From contig BSBM01000917.1 in assembly GCA_027924585.1 (NCBI GenBank), forward strand, positions 9,353,501 through 9,417,500: a DNA stretch of 64,000 bases, given 5' to 3'. Position 1 is the stretch's first letter, and every line of letters starts with the position of its first letter. The stretch comes from Larix kaempferi (taxonomy: Eukaryota; Streptophyta; Pinopsida; Pinales; Pinaceae). A model generated the notes under the pieces. That model was given only the letters and a program-made list of their open reading frames with translations. It was not told the DNA's origin and searched no databases. A program made the position numbers and the translations under genes. This document shows, piece by piece, positions 62,851 to 64,000 of this stretch.

Positions 62851-64000
62851 TTTTTAGGAAATCATGTAAACCTTCTAGAAGCTGTGATTTTAAAAAACGG
62901 GGGAAGTAAGCTTTTCTTATTTCCAAACGCATGCGCAAACTATAGAAAGTCGTTATGACGTATAATGTGCATACTTTGTTGATTCCATTTATGAAAGAAA
63001 ACACATTTTCTAAAAACTCGTGTTTTTTAAGAAATCATGTAAACCTTCTAGAAGCTGTGATTTTAAAAAACTGGGGAAGTAAGCTTTTCTTATTTCCGGA
63101 CGCACGCGCAAACTATAGAAAGTCGTTATGACGTAGAATGTGCATACTTTGTAGATTCCATTGATGAAATAAAACACATTTTCTAAAAACTCGTGTTTTT
63201 TGAGAAATCATGTAAACGTTCTAGAAGCTGTGATTTTAAAAAACGGGGGAAGTAAGCATTTCTTTTATCCGGACGCATGCGCAAACTATAGAAAGTCGTT
63301 ATGACGTAGAATGTGCATACTTTGTAGATTCCATTTATGAAATAAAACACATTTTCTAAAAACTCGTGTTTTTTACGAAATCATTTAAACCTTCTAGAAG
63401 CTGTGATTTTAAAAAACGGTGGAAGTAAGCTTGTCATTTTTCCGGACGCATGCGCAAACTATAGAATGTCGTTATGACATAGAATGTGCATACTTTGTAG
63501 ATTCCATTTATGAAATAAATCACATTTTCTAAAAACTCGTGTTTTTTACGGAATCATGTAAACCTTCTAGAAGCTGTGATTTTAAAAAACAGTGGAAGTA
63601 AGCTTTTCTTATTTCCGGACGCATGCGCAAACTATAGAAATTCGTTATGACGTAGAATGTGCATACTTTGTTGATTCCATTTATGAAATAAAACACATTT
63701 TCTAAAAACTCGTGTTTTTTAAGAAATCATGTAAACCTTCTAGAAGCTGTGATTTTAAAAAACGGGGGAAGTAAGCTTTTCTTATTTCCGGACGAATGCG
63801 CAAACTATAGAAAGTCGTTATGACATAGAATGTGCATACTTTGTTGATTCCATTTAAGAAATAAAACACATTTTCTAAAAACTCGTGTTTTTTACGAAAT
63901 CATGTAAACCTTCTAGAAGCTGTGATTTTAAAAAATGTTGGAAGTAAGTTTTTGTTATTTCGGACGCATGCGCAAACTATAGAAATTCGTTATGACGTAG

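Larger units (their letters stand above)
1..64000. repeat. 173 bp satellite array filling the window
   Basis: A unit of about 173 bp repeats in direct orientation without interruption. The phase marker actatag lies at 1, 174 and 347 and still keeps the same register near 63,976, giving about 370 units. The consensus has about 57 G or C in 173. Pairs of monomers differ mostly by scattered substitutions and rare single-base indels. I found no unique sequence, transposon, inverted segment or gene. Such long homogeneous arrays are typical of centromeric or pericentromeric heterochromatin; that location is inferred. The species is not recognisable to me. Confidence 0.98.
52141..64000 (+). repeat. 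11.9 kb duplication, copy 2 (runs off the window)
   Basis: It begins near 52,140, where copy 1 and copy 2 first agree after disagreeing just upstream (TTGGTTG against TTTGTTG). At the window end it matches copy 1 near 51,549, but the offset has grown to about 12,452 bp, because three extra monomers lie near 61.6-62.9 kb. The remaining 0.6 kb of the copy would lie beyond the window. Confidence 0.9.

Noticed and set aside
1-64000. Human-type alpha satellite
   Set aside because: The length (173 against 171 bp) is close, but the sequence is unrelated as far as I can recognise, and no CENP-B box (TTCG....A..CGGG) can be aligned to the consensus on either strand.
1-64000. CRISPR array
   Set aside because: The repeat unit is 173 bp with no unique spacers, and every part of the unit is conserved. 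This is a satellite, not direct repeats with spacers.

Overview
The whole 64 kb is one uninterrupted satellite DNA array. A monomer of about 173 bp is repeated head to tail in one orientation from the first base to the last. There are about 370 monomers: the unit starting with actatag at 1 recurs at 174 and 347, and the last one starts near 63,976, which is 370 units less about 35 bp of net deletion. The consensus is about 33% GC. I see no protein-coding gene, RNA gene, transposon, inversion or unique sequence. The open frames present, mostly on the minus strand, are by-products of the repeat.

This is eukaryotic nuclear heterochromatin, and a centromeric or pericentromeric array is the most natural reading. 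The monomer length is nucleosome-scale. It is not human alpha satellite by sequence, and it has no CENP-B box. I cannot name the species. Most monomer variants at CpG positions are CG to TG or CA changes, which suggests a genome with cytosine methylation.

Layout. 1-1,450: divergent monomers related to those at 38.6-39.3 kb. 1,450-21,700: large higher-order blocks copied several times at offsets of whole monomers (11, 15, 19, 35 and 39 units). They include a four-copy block of about 1.9 kb and a three-copy block starting at 4.0, 10.75 and 20.26 kb. 21,510-23,720: an island crowded with 1-2 bp indels. 23,720-26,400: diverged relatives of the earlier blocks. 26,400-34,000: young local amplification with units of 1, 2, 4 and 5 monomers. 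34,000-37,150: mixed monomers with one 18 bp deletion. 37,150-39,100: a seven-monomer duplication. 40,200-64,000: a near-identical tandem duplication with an 11,934 bp offset (69 monomers), joined near 52.14 kb at a second indel-rich island. The second copy carries a three-monomer net expansion near 61.6-62.9 kb.

Nearly every monomer carries the same set of short elements. These are a palindrome matching a heat-shock element core, an AATAAA followed by a GT/T-rich tract, a six-base inverted repeat with a four-base loop, a TGACGT half-site, and a CGCATGCG palindrome resembling an NRF1 site. These are sequence matches only; no function is shown. The most interesting points are the repeated heat-shock-element core, the CpG decay, the nested amplification series and the 11.9 kb duplication. 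The two indel islands are most likely assembly or consensus problems and should be resolved before the block structure around them is trusted.
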